Positions 1 to 9,090 of a DNA stretch of 64,000 nt are shown here, in pieces. The number at the start of each line of letters is the position of its first letter. Position 1 is the stretch's first letter. The position numbers were made by a program, and so were the translations under genes. The notes under the pieces were generated by a model. The model searched no databases and was not told the origin of the DNA. It saw only the letters and a list, made by a program, of their open reading frames with translations. Origin of the DNA: VRUE01 sp963720805 (GTDB lineage: Bacteria > Actinomycetota > Thermoleophilia > Solirubrobacterales > 70-9); the NCBI GenBank assembly GCA_963720805.1, contig CAVRGT010000005.1, forward strand, positions 170,633 through 234,632. Reading direction: 5' to 3'.

Positions 1-162
1 GAGCGCGGCAGTCCCGCCGACGAGGTGCGGATCCTCTACGGCGGCTCGGTCAAGCCCGCCAACGCCGCCGAGCTGCTCGGCCAGCCCGACATCGACGGCG
101 CCCTGATCGGCGGCGCCAGCCTCGACCCCGCCGACTTCGCCGCAATCGTCGGGGCCGCTTGA
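1..162 (+). CDS. tpiA: triosephosphate isomerase, C-terminal fragment (runs off the window start)
   Basis: The last 53 codons of a TIM-barrel triosephosphate isomerase, which interconverts dihydroxyacetone phosphate and glyceraldehyde 3-phosphate in glycolysis. The visible part holds the phosphate-binding segment ILYGGSVKPANA (near residue 11 of the fragment) and the terminal IGGASL loop, both hallmarks of the family. The 5' part and the catalytic His/Glu lie outside the window. The TGA stop at 160-162 overlaps an ATG by one base (TGATG), which starts the small coupled element before gpmI. A tpiA-gpmI order is a normal glycolytic grouping. Confidence 0.95.
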   Translation, partial: ERGSPADEVRILYGGSVKPANAAELLGQPDIDGALIGGASLDPADFAAIVGAA

Positions 163-224
163 TGTTCCGGTGCGCCTTTTGCACCCAGGGCGTGCATAAG
201 GACCACCGGAAGGATGGACGTTGA
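162..224 (+). repeat. junction palindrome copy 1, encoding a coupled 20-codon micro-ORF
   Basis: An imperfect palindrome (about 165-211) fills the gap between tpiA and gpmI. Its arms read TTCCGGTGCGCC and a mirrored half ending CCACCGGAAG. A 20-codon ORF runs through it (FRCAFCT ... VHKDHRK). Its ATG at 162 overlaps the tpiA stop (TGATG). Its TGA at 222-224 overlaps the gpmI TTG start at 221 (TTGA). The distal arm contains GGAAGG at 208-213, seven bases before gpmI, so the element also supplies the ribosome binding site. Copies 2-4 are at 10189, 23743 and 25838. The peptide has a CxxC-x4-HxxH pattern. Whether it is made is unknown. Confidence 0.75.
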
Positions 225-1735
225 CGGTTCCCTCGCTGGCGCTGGTGATTCTCGATGGCTGGGGGCTGGCTGAGGCCGGGCCGGGCAATGCGATCTCGCT
301 CGCTCGCACGCCGGTCTTCGACCGGCTCTGGGAGCAGTTCCCCCATACCCAGCTCTCCGCCCAGGGACGCGATGTCGGCCTGCCCGAGGGCCAGATGGGG
401 AATTCCGAGGTCGGCCACCTCAACCTCGGCGCCGGCGCGATCGTCAAGCAGGACCTGGCCCGGATCGACGACTCGATCGCCGACGGCAGCTTCTTCGACA
501 ACGAGGCCCTGCTCGGCGCCTGCGAGCGGGCCCGCAACAGCCCGCGCGGGCGGCTGCACCTGCTCGGCCTGGTCTCCGACGGCGGCGTGCATTCCGGCTG
601 GGAGCACATCGAGGCGACGATCGAGCTCGCCTCCCAGGAGGGCGTCCCCGACGTCGTCTTCCACGCTTTCACCGACGGCCGCGACACATTGCCCCACGGC
701 GGCAAGGGCTATGTGCACGAGCTCGAGCGCTGGCTGCGCCAGGCCGGGCGGGTAGCCACGGTCAGCGGCCGCTACTACGCGATGGACCGCGACACGCGCT
801 GGGAGCGGATCAAGCTCGCCTACGACGCGATCGTCCACGCCGAGGGCCTGCGCGCAGCAAGCTCCGAGGAGGCGATTGCCGCTTCTTACGAGCGCAGGGA
901 GACCGACGAGTTCGTCAAGCCGACCGTGATCGGCGACTACGACGGCGTTGCCGATGGTGACGTTGGCATCTTCATCAACTTCCGCCCCGATCGGGCGCGG
1001 GAGATGACCCGAGCGCTGGCGGAGCCCGACTTCGACGACTTCCCCCGTGCCGGCGGACCGCTGCTCGATCTGACCACGATGACCTCCTACCGCAAGGGCT
1101 GGCCCTACCCGGTTGCCTTCCCTGAGGCGCGGCCGCAGACGACCCTGGCCGAGACGATCTCCGAGGCGGGCGGTCGCCAGTTGCACGTCGCCGAGACCGA
1201 GAAGTACGCCCACGTCACCTACTTCTTCAACGGCGGTCGCGAGCAGGAGTGGGAGGGGGAGGAGCGCGCCCTGGTCGACTCCCCGCGCGATGTACCGACC
1301 TACGACCACAAGCCCGAGATGAGCGCCCGCGCCGCCGCCGACACCTTCGTCAGCCACTGGGCGGGCGACGATTACCGCTTCGGCATCATCAACTTCGCCA
1401 ACCCCGACATGGTCGGCCACACCGGCGTGATTCCGGCCGCGGTCGCCGCGGTCGAGGAGGTCGACGGCTGTCTCGGCGAGGTGATCGAGGCGGTCACGGC
1501 CAAAGGCGGCGCCTGCATCGTCACCGCCGATCACGGCAACTGCGACCACATGCTCGAGCCCGACGGCTCGCCCAATACCGCCCACTCGCTCAACCCGGTG
1601 CCGCTGATCGTCACCGCCGAGGGCGTGGCGCTGCGCGAGGGCGGCATCCTCGCCGACGTCGCCCCGACCGCGCTTGCCCTGCTGGGCATTCCCCAGCCGG
1701 CGCCGATGACCGGCCGCTCGCTGATCGCCGAGTGA
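221..1735 (+). CDS. gpmI: 2,3-bisphosphoglycerate-independent phosphoglycerate mutase
   Basis: A 504-residue cofactor-independent phosphoglycerate mutase (alkaline phosphatase superfamily, two Mn ions), interconverting 3- and 2-phosphoglycerate. The N-terminus LALVILDGWG carries the first metal-binding Asp. MGNSEVGH near residue 65 carries the phosphoserine nucleophile, and ITADHGNCD and NTAHSLNPVP near the C-terminus supply further metal ligands. Length matches the family (500-515). The start is TTG at 221, chosen because the protein then begins directly at the conserved LVILDGW core and a GGAAGG lies seven bases upstream. It is translationally coupled to the preceding micro-ORF through a 4-base TTGA overlap. 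Confidence 0.96.
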   Translation: MTVPSLALVILDGWGLAEAGPGNAISLARTPVFDRLWEQFPHTQLSAQGRDVGLPEGQMGNSEVGHLNLGAGAIVKQDLARIDDSIADGSFFDNEALLGACERARNSPRGRLHLLGLVSDGGVHSGWEHIEATIELASQEGVPDVVFHAFTDGRDTLPHGGKGYVHELERWLRQAGRVATVSGRYYAMDRDTRWERIKLAYDAIVHAEGLRAASSEEAIAASYERRETDEFVKPTVIGDYDGVADGDVGIFINFRPDRAREMTRALAEPDFDDFPRAGGPLLDLTTMTSYRKGWPYPVAFPEARPQTTLAETISEAGGRQLHVAETEKYAHVTYFFNGGREQEWEGEERALVDSPRDVPTYDHKPEMSARAAADTFVSHWAGDDYRFGIINFANPDMVGHTGVIPAAVAAVEEVDGCLGEVIEAVTAKGGACIVTADHGNCDHMLEPDGSPNTAHSLNPVPLIVTAEGVALREGGILADVAPTALALLGIPQPAPMTGRSLIAE

Positions 1736-1770
1736 TGGATTGACCCACCCATAGGGTGGTCAATCCATCA
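1735..1770. repeat. imperfect palindrome immediately after the gpmI stop
   Basis: Arms of about 15-16 bases (starting ATGGATTGACC) face each other around an ATA centre, with one unpaired C in the left arm. The left arm starts on the last base of the gpmI stop codon and the right arm ends seven bases before the tgt ATG. There is no T-tract on either strand, so it is not a classical terminator. It could attenuate or process the gpmI-tgt transcript. A related half-site (GATTGACCCAC) recurs near 36178. Confidence 0.6.
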
Positions 1771-1776
1771 AGCGTT

Positions 1777-2979
1777 ATGCGGAACGAACCGGACAGGCTG
1801 AGATTCGAGATCGCGGCGCGGGACGGCGCCGCGCGGACCGGTGTGCTGCACACGCCGCACGGGCCGGTGAAGACGCCGGCCTTCATCCCGTTGGCGACTA
1901 AGGGCACCGTGCGCGGGCTCGAATCGCACGAGGTGGCCGGGCTCGGCTACGAGATGGTGCTCGGCAACACCTACCACCTGTTCGTCTCGCCGGGTCCCGA
2001 GCGGATCGCCGCTGCCGGCGGGCTGCACGGCTTCATGGGTTGGGAGCGGGCGCTGATCACCGACTCGGGCGGCTTCCAGGTTTTCTCGCTCGCCCACGGC
2101 GGGGTCGCCAACGAGGTCAAGGGCAGCGGCCGCCAGGGCGGCGCGCAGGGCTCGGTGGTCTCGATCGAGGAGGAGGGGGTCCACTTCCGCTCCTACCGCG
2201 ATGGCGCCGAGCTGTTCATCTCGCCCGAGGTCTCGATGCAGGTACAGGCGGCGCTCGGCTCCGACATCGCCCTGGTCTTCGACGAGTGCACGCCCTTTCA
2301 CGCCGACCGCGACTACACCGCCCGCTCGACCGAGCGCACCCACCGCTGGCTCAACCGCTGCCTCGAGTGGCACGAGCGTGAGGGGCCGGCGCGCCAGGCG
2401 GTCTTCGGCATCGTCCAGGGCGGCGTCTACGAGGACCTGCGCCGGGAGTCGGCCGAGGCGGTCTCCTCTGCCGGTGTCGACGGCCTGGCGATCGGCGGCA
2501 CCCTCGGCCGCGACAAGGCCGAGATGCGCGAGGTGCTCGGGATGACCGCGCCGCTGCTGCCCGAGGCCGCGCCCAAGCACCTGCTCGGCATCGGCGAGGT
2601 CGATGACCTGCTCGCCGGCATCGCCCTCGGCCTCGACGTCTTCGACTGCGCCGTGCCGACCCGCCTCGCCCGCCACGGTGTGGCCCTGGTCCCCGACCCC
2701 GACAACCGCTTCCGGCTCGACCTGCGCAAGTCAGGCCACGAAGGCGACCGCACCCCGATCGCCGCCGGCTGCCCCTGCCCGGCTTGCCAGAACCACGACC
2801 GCGACTACCTCAGCTACCTCTCCCGCGCCCAGGAGCTGACCGCGGTCCGCCTCCTCTGCATCCACAACCTCACCTACCTGCAGGAGCTGATGGTGCACGC
2901 TCGCACCGCGATCGAGGCCGAAAAGTTCGGTGCCTATTCAAAGGCAATCCTCTCCGGGGAATCGCCTTGGGCCGCCTGA
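1777..2979 (+). CDS. tgt: queuine/7-deazaguanine tRNA-guanine transglycosylase
   Basis: A 400-residue tRNA-guanine transglycosylase that exchanges G34 for preQ1 in GUN-anticodon tRNAs during queuosine synthesis. Visible motifs are ITDSGGFQVFSL with the catalytic-region Asp, GIVQGG, GIGEVDDLLAGI, and DCAVPTRLARHG. A C-terminal zinc site is formed by CPCPAC plus a downstream Cys and His (LLCIHNL). The start is placed at ATG 1777. A GTG in frame at 1756 would add seven residues lying inside the palindrome and is less likely. It converges on the kinase gene with a gap of only seven bases. Confidence 0.93.
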   Translation: MRNEPDRLRFEIAARDGAARTGVLHTPHGPVKTPAFIPLATKGTVRGLESHEVAGLGYEMVLGNTYHLFVSPGPERIAAAGGLHGFMGWERALITDSGGFQVFSLAHGGVANEVKGSGRQGGAQGSVVSIEEEGVHFRSYRDGAELFISPEVSMQVQAALGSDIALVFDECTPFHADRDYTARSTERTHRWLNRCLEWHEREGPARQAVFGIVQGGVYEDLRRESAEAVSSAGVDGLAIGGTLGRDKAEMREVLGMTAPLLPEAAPKHLLGIGEVDDLLAGIALGLDVFDCAVPTRLARHGVALVPDPDNRFRLDLRKSGHEGDRTPIAAGCPCPACQNHDRDYLSYLSRAQELTAVRLLCIHNLTYLQELMVHARTAIEAEKFGAYSKAILSGESPWAA

Positions 2980-2986
2980 GCCGCCA

Positions 2987-4219
2987 CTATTCCTGGTTCT
3001 TTTTGACCAGGTCCTTGAATTCTTCGACGACCTTGTCCACGGTATTGCCGGCTACTTCCGTTGCCTTGACGCCAGTTGCCTTGTCCGTCGTGTAGATCAC
3101 GGCTGCCGCTACCGCTGCGGCAATTAGGACGAGAGCGACAAGGGCCATGACGAAACGGGCGAAGCGGGAGAAGGCGCTGCGCTTGCGCTGGGCCGGCGCA
3201 GCCGGGCGAACCGGCGGTGGCGACTCCTGCTGCCGCTGGGCGCGGGCCACCGGGCGGCGGGTCGACGATGGCTGGGCGGGGCGGTACTCGGTCGCCGCGC
3301 TCTGGTCGAGGCGGCGGGTCGCGGTCTCAGCGCCGAGCACGTTGGTTGCGGCCGTGCCCTCTTCCAGCGGCAGGGTCACGTCCTCACCCTGCATGCCCAG
3401 CGCCAGGCCGCCGGCGAACTCGCCGGCGCTGGCGTAGCGGCGGTTGGGGTCGCCCTCCAACGCTCGCAGCACCGCCGCGCCGAGCGTCTCCGGCACCTCG
3501 TCGTTGTAGGTGCTGGGCGGCAGCGGCTTCTCGTTTTGCTGGCGCACCGCCAGCTCGGCCAGGGTCGAGCCCTCATACGGCAGGCGGCCGGTGAGGAACT
3601 GGTAGAGGACGACGCCGAGCGCGTAGACGTCGGTGGCGGGCGTCGCCTCCTCGCCGCGCACCTGCTCGGGCGAGAGGTAGGCGGCGGTGCCGACGACCGA
3701 GCCGACCTGGGTGATCCGGGTCTGTTCGATCGCGCGGGCGATGCCGAAGTCGGCCAGCTTCATCGTCATCTCGCCGCCGCCAACCGGGCCGCCGACGATC
3801 ATCAGGTTGCCGGGCTTGACGTCGCGGTGGATGATCCCGCGCCGGTGGGCGTAGTCGAGCCCGGCGCAGGCCTGGGCGCCGATCTCGGCCGTGGCGTCGC
3901 CGTCGAGCGGGCCGTGGCGCTGCAGGATCTGCGCCCCGGAGCGCCCCTGCACGTACTCCATGACGATGTAGTGGCGACCGTCGTCGATGCCGGTGTCGTA
4001 GACCTGGACGATGTTGGGGTGGATCAGCTTCGCCACCGCCAGCGCCTCGCGGCGGAAGCGGGCGACGAAGCGCTCGTCGTCGGAGAGGTGCTCGGCGAGG
4101 ATCTTGACCGCGACCGTGCGCTCGAGGATCAGGTCGGTCGCCTGGTGCACGCTCGACATGCCGCCCGAGCCGAGCCGCTCGCCGATCTCATAGCGCCCGG
4201 AGAGGATTCCCGAAGCCAC
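2987..4219 (-). CDS. PknB-type membrane Ser/Thr protein kinase
   Basis: A 410-residue Hanks-type kinase. The N-terminal kinase domain (about 8-270) shows the Gly-rich loop GERLGSGGMSSV, catalytic Lys in VAVKIL, HRDVKPGN catalytic loop, ADFGIAR metal-binding motif, and the activation segment VVGTAAYLSPEQ. A Pro/Arg-rich juxtamembrane linker leads to one transmembrane helix (about 355-378, LVALVLIAAAVAAAVIY) and a short extracytoplasmic tail of about 30 residues without PASTA repeats. GTG start at 4219 overlaps the TAG stop of the upstream lipoprotein gene by one base, so the two are cotranscribed and probably coupled. The tail is too short for a ligand-binding domain, so the lipoprotein next door may act as sensor partner (inference). 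Confidence 0.93.
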   Translation of the reverse strand: MASGILSGRYEIGERLGSGGMSSVHQATDLILERTVAVKILAEHLSDDERFVARFRREALAVAKLIHPNIVQVYDTGIDDGRHYIVMEYVQGRSGAQILQRHGPLDGDATAEIGAQACAGLDYAHRRGIIHRDVKPGNLMIVGGPVGGGEMTMKLADFGIARAIEQTRITQVGSVVGTAAYLSPEQVRGEEATPATDVYALGVVLYQFLTGRLPYEGSTLAELAVRQQNEKPLPPSTYNDEVPETLGAAVLRALEGDPNRRYASAGEFAGGLALGMQGEDVTLPLEEGTAATNVLGAETATRRLDQSAATEYRPAQPSSTRRPVARAQRQQESPPPVRPAAPAQRKRSAFSRFARFVMALVALVLIAAAVAAAVIYTTDKATGVKATEVAGNTVDKVVEEFKDLVKKNQE

Positions 4220-4860
4220 TATTCGTGCCCCTGTTCGGGCGCGGCCGGGGCAGCCGGGCTGACCCCGCCCGGGGCATCGGTGCCGCCGCCTTCGGACGGC
4301 GTCGGCGTCGTCGGTTCTTCGGGCGTCGTTTCAGCCGGCGGTTTTTCTTCGTGTTTTTCCGCCTTCTCTGCTTCCTTTTCGAGCGCCTTTTCTTCCTTTT
4401 CCCGTTCCTTTTCTTCCTTCTTTTCAAGGCCCGGGGGCACTTTTTCGGTTTCTTCGGTGGTTGTCGCTTCGCTCGGCGGCGCGACCGCTTCGGTGTCTTC
4501 TTCCTGGCAGCCGGCGACGACTTCGCTCAGCCGCGCGGCGCCGCGCTGCAGCGCTTCGACCAGCTTGGGATCGACCCCGGTCAGCCCTTCGACCTGGGTG
4601 TTGACTTCGCTGACCGCGTCTTCGGCCCCGACGCATTCGCCTTCTTCGGCGTACTGCTTGACGCGATCGAGGTTTTCGGTGATTTCCGCGGCGGTGTTGC
4701 CGGGCAGCAGCTTGGCGTCTTCGCCGCCTCCGCAGGAGACGAGGCCCAGCGCCGCGGTGGCACCCAGGGCAAGGGCGAGCAAGGGTATGGCGAGTTGACG
4801 CACTGTTGCGAGTCTAGAGAACCACTTCTGGGGCATATTTTCCCTGCATTTGAGCGTCAC
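4219..4860 (-). CDS. probable lipoprotein with charged linker, kinase partner
   Basis: A 213-residue protein of unknown function. A hydrophobic N-terminal segment ends in a lipobox (LVSC), predicting an acylated exported protein. The mature part has an alpha-helical region (about 50-120) followed by a long Glu/Lys repeat-like stretch (roughly 140-175) and a Pro/Thr-rich tail, which looks like a flexible cell-wall spacer. GTG at 4860 overlaps the phosphoesterase TGA (GTGA). An ATG at 4836, with a GCAGGG upstream, would give a shorter n-region and is equally possible. It lies between the phosphoesterase and the kinase in one operon. No known family is recognised. Confidence 0.75.
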   Translation of the reverse strand: MTLKCRENMPQKWFSRLATVRQLAIPLLALALGATAALGLVSCGGGEDAKLLPGNTAAEITENLDRVKQYAEEGECVGAEDAVSEVNTQVEGLTGVDPKLVEALQRGAARLSEVVAGCQEEDTEAVAPPSEATTTEETEKVPPGLEKKEEKEREKEEKALEKEAEKAEKHEEKPPAETTPEEPTTPTPSEGGGTDAPGGVSPAAPAAPEQGHE

Positions 4861-5597
4861 TGGCCGGTATAGAGGCGGTCGGCGAGGCGGCTTGGCAGGC
4901 CGGCGGCCTTGATCGGGGCCGCGGCTCGCTCGATCTCGTAGGGGACGCGGTGGAAGCGGGCGGTTTGGGCCTCGGTGTCGAGCTCCAGCCAGGCCGCCCG
5001 CGGATCGCCATCGCGCGGCTGGCCGACGCTGCCGGGGTTGATCAGCCAGGCGCCGCCGTCGAGCTCAAGCAGGGCCCCGTCGCTTGCCTGGGCGCCGCGG
5101 ATGTCGTCCCTGGCACCTCCTTCGGGTCGGCTGAAGAAGAGCGCCACGTGCGAGTGGCCGATCAGGCCTATGGGCCGCGGGTTGGCGGCGATGCCGGCGC
5201 CGGCCTGCTCGCCGGAGAGCACGTACTCCCAAACCGGGTCGCGCGGTGAGGCATGAAAGAGACCGATCTCCTCCCGCTCGCCCTGCGGCTCGAGCTCGCG
5301 CAGGAACTCCAACGTGTCCTCGCTGACGTTGTCCCGCGTCCACTCGACCGCCAGCGCAGCGGCCTCCGAGAAGGAGCCGATGTCGAGCGCTCCCAAGACC
5401 GCGAGGTCGTGGTTGCCGACCAGCGAGATCGCGCAGCGCTCGCGCACCAGGGCGGCGCAGGCGTCCGGCTCGACCCCGTAGCCGAGCACGTCGCCCAGGC
5501 ACCAGATCTCCTCGGCGCCGGCCTCCTCGGTCGCCGCGAGCACGGCCTCGAGCGCGGGCAGGTTGGCGTGGATGTCGGTAATTGCGGCGATCCGCAC
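4857..5597 (-). CDS. calcineurin-like metallophosphoesterase (YfcE/MJ0936 type)
   Basis: A 246-residue metallophosphoesterase. It carries all core motifs of the family: DIHANL at the N-terminus, GDVLGYG, GNHD, GHSH and the NPGSVGQPRD loop. These form a dinuclear metal centre. The family hydrolyses phosphodiesters, often cyclic nucleotides or dinucleotides; the substrate here is not readable. GTG at 5597 is chosen as start because it places the DIHANL motif at residue 8, as in homologues. First gene of a three-gene operon with the lipoprotein and the Ser/Thr kinase, divergent from the RTX-like gene. Confidence 0.9.
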   Translation of the reverse strand: MRIAAITDIHANLPALEAVLAATEEAGAEEIWCLGDVLGYGVEPDACAALVRERCAISLVGNHDLAVLGALDIGSFSEAAALAVEWTRDNVSEDTLEFLRELEPQGEREEIGLFHASPRDPVWEYVLSGEQAGAGIAANPRPIGLIGHSHVALFFSRPEGGARDDIRGAQASDGALLELDGGAWLINPGSVGQPRDGDPRAAWLELDTEAQTARFHRVPYEIERAAAPIKAAGLPSRLADRLYTGQ

Positions 5598-5703
5598 GCC
5601 GGCCAGCCTAAAGGGCGACCTTTGCGTGCCGCTGATCCGGGCAATATGGTTCAGGACTCGGTTAAAGAATGCCCGTAACGCGGGTCTCGTCCTGGAGGTT
5701 GAA

Positions 5704-7389
5704 TTGAAAGCGCGTCGGAGCACGAAGCTGAAGCTGCTTGTTGCCGCAATGTCTTTGTCGGTCATTGCCTTGGTGGTCTCCATCCCGGGGAGTGCGGCAA
5801 CCCTGGCCGTTCCCTGCGACGGCAATGCGCTGGTCAGCGCGGTCGTCGGCGCCAATGCAACGGCTGAGGCTGACGAACTGCAGCTAACGGCTGGCTGCAC
5901 CTACACGCTTTCGGCGCGGAACAACAGCTACTACGGATTCAACGGACTGCCGACCGTCTCGACCCCGATCGCGATTTTCGGCAACGGCGCGACTATCCAG
6001 CGTGATCCAGCTGCCCCCTCCTTCCGCCTGGTCACCATCGATGTCGGTGGTGCCCTCACCCTGCGCGATCTCACCCTGCGTAACGGGTTTGCTCAGGGCG
6101 GCAACGGCGGCAGCGACCGTGGCAATGAGGATGACGGTGGCGGTGGCGGTGGCGGCGCTGGTCTCGGCGGGGCGATCTACAACCGCGGCACGCTCTCGAT
6201 CGTTCGCAGCACGTTGACGGCGAATACCGCTCGCGGCGGCGACGGTGGTGCCGGGGCTGACAACACAGGATCCGACGGCGGCGGCGGCGCCGGCGGCGGT
6301 GGCCTCGGCGGCAGCGGCGGCCTCTCTGGTCAGGCTGCAGGTGGCGACGGCGGCGCCGGCGGCGGCGGCTTTGGCGGCAATGGCGGCGTGGTCGGGGTCA
6401 ACTCCGGCGCAGGTTCCGGTGGTGGTGGGACGAACACCAACGGCGGCGACAGCGTTGCGGTCCCCACCGCAGGTCTTGGAGGTGCCTCGAACGGCGGCAA
6501 CGGCGGCGAAGTTGATGCGGATGGCACCGCCGGCGGCACCGGTGGCGGTGGAGGCGGCGCAGGCGACGAAGGCAACGGTGGCGCCGGCGGCATCGGCGGC
6601 GGCGGTGGTGGTGGCGGCGAGAACGACGACGCTGTCGCCAACAACGCCGGTCCTGGTGGCTTCGGCGGGGGCGGTGGTGGCGGCGGCGAGGACGGCAACG
6701 GCGGCAACGGCGGCTTTGGCGGCGGCGGTGGCGGCGAGGGCGAGAACGGCGGTGCGAACGAGCAGGTGCCCGGCAGCGCCGGCTTCGGCGGCGGCAACGG
6801 TGGCTCCGCGACGGAGTCCGGTGGTGGCGGCGGCGGGGCCGGAATCGGCGGCGCCGTGTTCAACGACGGCGGTGTTTTGACCTTGGTCAACGCAACCGTC
6901 ACAGCCAACACCGTCCTCGGTGGTCAGGGTGGCATCGGAACGACGGACGCGGACGCGGGGGCCCCCGGCCAAGGGGTCGAGCCGGCTGTCTTCAACCTCA
7001 ACGGCACGGTCACCAGCCTCGTCGGCACCTGCAAAGGTCAAGCGGCGACGAGCATCGGCACTGCCGGGGCCGACACACTGATCGGTACCCCAGGCGCCGA
7101 CGTGATTCTCGGCCAGCAGGGCAAGGATCGAATCGTGGCCGGTGGTGGCGATGACCTCATTTGTGCCGGTGCCGGGAACGATGTCGTTCTCGGACAGGAC
7201 GGCAAGGACCGCGTCTTTGGCGAAGCGGGCGCCGACAAGCTCAACGGCGGCAAGGGCAAAGACAAGCTCTTGGGTCAGAAGGGCAAGGACAAGCTCATTG
7301 GCGGGCCCGGCAGAGGCGATGTATGCAATGGCGGCAAGAGCAAGGATGTCGCCGCCCGCAGCTGTGAGGTGGAGAAGGCGATCGGCTAG
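5704..7389 (+). CDS. secreted Gly-rich (PGRS-like) protein with C-terminal RTX-like repeats
   Basis: A 561-residue exported protein. TTG at 5704 lies five bases after a GGAGG; residues 1-31 form a signal peptide ending near GSAAT. Residues 35-145 and again near 400 contain short beta-helix-like turns (LTLRDLTLRNG, LSIVRSTLTANTA, LTLVNATVTANTV). The middle, about 150-395, is a GGxGG low-complexity block rich in Gly, Asn and Asp. The C-terminal 110 residues hold hemolysin-type nonapeptide-like repeats (GADTLIGTPGADVILG, GGGDDLICAGAGNDVV), the calcium-binding RTX fold. No catalytic domain is visible, so an adhesive or surface-matrix role is inferred. Confidence 0.85.
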   Translation: MKARRSTKLKLLVAAMSLSVIALVVSIPGSAATLAVPCDGNALVSAVVGANATAEADELQLTAGCTYTLSARNNSYYGFNGLPTVSTPIAIFGNGATIQRDPAAPSFRLVTIDVGGALTLRDLTLRNGFAQGGNGGSDRGNEDDGGGGGGGAGLGGAIYNRGTLSIVRSTLTANTARGGDGGAGADNTGSDGGGGAGGGGLGGSGGLSGQAAGGDGGAGGGGFGGNGGVVGVNSGAGSGGGGTNTNGGDSVAVPTAGLGGASNGGNGGEVDADGTAGGTGGGGGGAGDEGNGGAGGIGGGGGGGGENDDAVANNAGPGGFGGGGGGGGEDGNGGNGGFGGGGGGEGENGGANEQVPGSAGFGGGNGGSATESGGGGGGAGIGGAVFNDGGVLTLVNATVTANTVLGGQGGIGTTDADAGAPGQGVEPAVFNLNGTVTSLVGTCKGQAATSIGTAGADTLIGTPGADVILGQQGKDRIVAGGGDDLICAGAGNDVVLGQDGKDRVFGEAGADKLNGGKGKDKLLGQKGKDKLIGGPGRGDVCNGGKSKDVAARSCEVEKAIG

Positions 7390-7400
7390 TTGGACGTGTG

Positions 7401-7433
7401 GCAGATGCCGGCCGCGTTCGGGCCGGCATCTGC
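7401..7433. terminator. 13-bp perfect hairpin after the RTX-like gene
   Basis: Arms GCAGATGCCGGCC and its exact complement enclose a 7-base loop. The hairpin is 12 bases after the TAG of the RTX-like gene and 15 bases before argS. It lacks a T-tract, as many high-GC actinobacterial terminators do, so it may act as a terminator or a processing site. Confidence 0.6.
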
Positions 7434-7447
7434 ATACGATCCGGGCG

Positions 7448-9090
7448 ATGACGCCCGATCCGATCGCCGCTTTGCGCAGTGCAGTCGACGCCGCCTGCCT
7501 CGCCCTGCGCGAGGGCGAGCCGAGTGGGCCCGCGCCCAGCCTGGAGCGGCCGCCGAAAGCCGAGCTGGGCGATTACAGCTCCAACGCCGCGATGCTGCTG
7601 GCGGCGCCGCTGGGAGAAAATCCGCGCGACGTTGCAGCACGCTTGGCCGATCAGCTGCGATCCGAGCTGGGGGAGGGGACGGTCGAGCGGATCGAGGTTG
7701 CCGGGCCCGGTTTCCTCAACTTCTTCCTCGCCGACGGTTGGTACCGCGAGGCGACTGCCGGCCTCGCCGGGGCCGGCGAGGAGCTGGGGCCGCCACCGGC
7801 GGACTCTCAGGAGCGCATCCTGGTCGAGTTCGTCTCGGCCAACCCGACCGGGCCGCTGCACATCGGCGGTGGCCGCCACGCCGCCTATGGCGACTCGCTC
7901 GTGCGCCTTCTCCAGGCCGCCGGGCATGAGGTCAAGCGCGAGTTCTACGTCAACGACGCCGGTGGCCAGATCGAACGCTTTGCCGTCTCGATCGCGGCGC
8001 GGATGAAGGGGGAGGAGCCGCCCGAGGACGGCTACAACGGTGACTACGTGATCGAGTTGGGTGAGCAGATCGGGGCTGAGGGAATCGGCGCCGACGATCT
8101 GAAAGCGATTGGGGACCGCGGCGTCGAGCTGATCCTCGAGCAGGTGCGCGGCACGCTCGATCGCTTCGGCGTCCGCTTCGATACCTGGTTCTCCGAGCGC
8201 GACCTCTACAGCCGCGGCGAGGTCGACGCCGCCCTGGCGGAGCTCGACAAGGCAGGGCACACCTACCGCCACGAAGAGGCGCTCTGGCTGCGCACCACCA
8301 CCTTCGGCGACGACAAGGACCGGGTGCTGATCCGCGCCAACGGCGAACCGACCTACCTCGCCGCCGATGTCGCCTACCACTGGGACAAGCTGGAGCGGGG
8401 CTTTGATCGCCTGATCAACATCCTCGGCGCCGATCACCACGGCTACGTCGCCCGCCTGCAGGCCGCGATCGCCGGTCTCGGCGCGCGATCCCGAGCGCTT
8501 CGAGGCGCTGATCATGCGGCTCGTCCACATCGTCGAGAGCGGTGAGCGGGCGCAGATGTCGAAGCGCAGCGGCGACTTCGTCGCGCTCGACGAGCTGCTC
8601 GACGACATCGGCGTCGACGCGACCCGCTGGTTCATGCTCTGGCGCAGTCACGACACCACGGTCGACCTCGACCTCGACCTCGCCCGCCTCCAGTCCAACG
8701 ACAACCCGGTCTACTACGTCCAGTACGCGCACGCGCGGATCGCCAGCATCCTGCGCAAAGCCGGCCGGCCGGCCGACAGGATCGCCACCGGCGCCGGCGC
8801 GGCGACGCCCGGCACGGCGCTGGAGCCCAGCCGAGCGCGAGCTGATCAAGCGCCTGCTCGAGTTCCCCGACGAGGTTTGCGAGGCCGCCGCGCGCCGCGC
8901 GCCGCACCGGATCTGCACTTACGCGACCGCCGTCGCCGCCGATTTCCACGGCTTCTACCGCGACTGCCAGGTCGTCGGCGCCGAGGGGGAGGGCGTCGAG
9001 CGTTCGCGGCTGGCACTCTCCCTGCTGACGATGCGCACGATCGCCGCTTCACTTGGTCTGCTCGGCATCTCCGCCCCGGAGCGGATGTGA
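7448..9090 (+). CDS. argS: arginyl-tRNA synthetase (two frame breaks)
   Basis: Class Ia arginyl-tRNA synthetase, about 547 residues when rejoined. Present are the N-terminal tRNA D-loop recognition (Add1) domain, the EFVSANPTGPLHIGGGRH signature, YVNDAGGQ, and ILGADHHGYV. After the breaks come the KRSGDFVALDELLDDIG catalytic region and a C-terminal DALR anticodon domain (VQYAHARIASILRK). The reading frame shifts by +1 near 8480 (one extra G after GGTCTCGGC) and by +1 again near 8825. Both flanks match the family perfectly, so sequence error is more likely than decay of an essential gene. The stop overlaps the next ATG (TGATG). Confidence 0.92.

Noticed and set aside
50..1585. Long antisense frame (511 codons) opposite gpmI
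   Set aside because: Composition is the Val/Gly/Arg/Asp-rich pattern of a high-GC antisense shadow, and gpmI on the other strand is unambiguous.
5704..7389. PE_PGRS family membership
   Set aside because: There is a Sec-type signal and no PE domain; only the Gly-rich block is similar.
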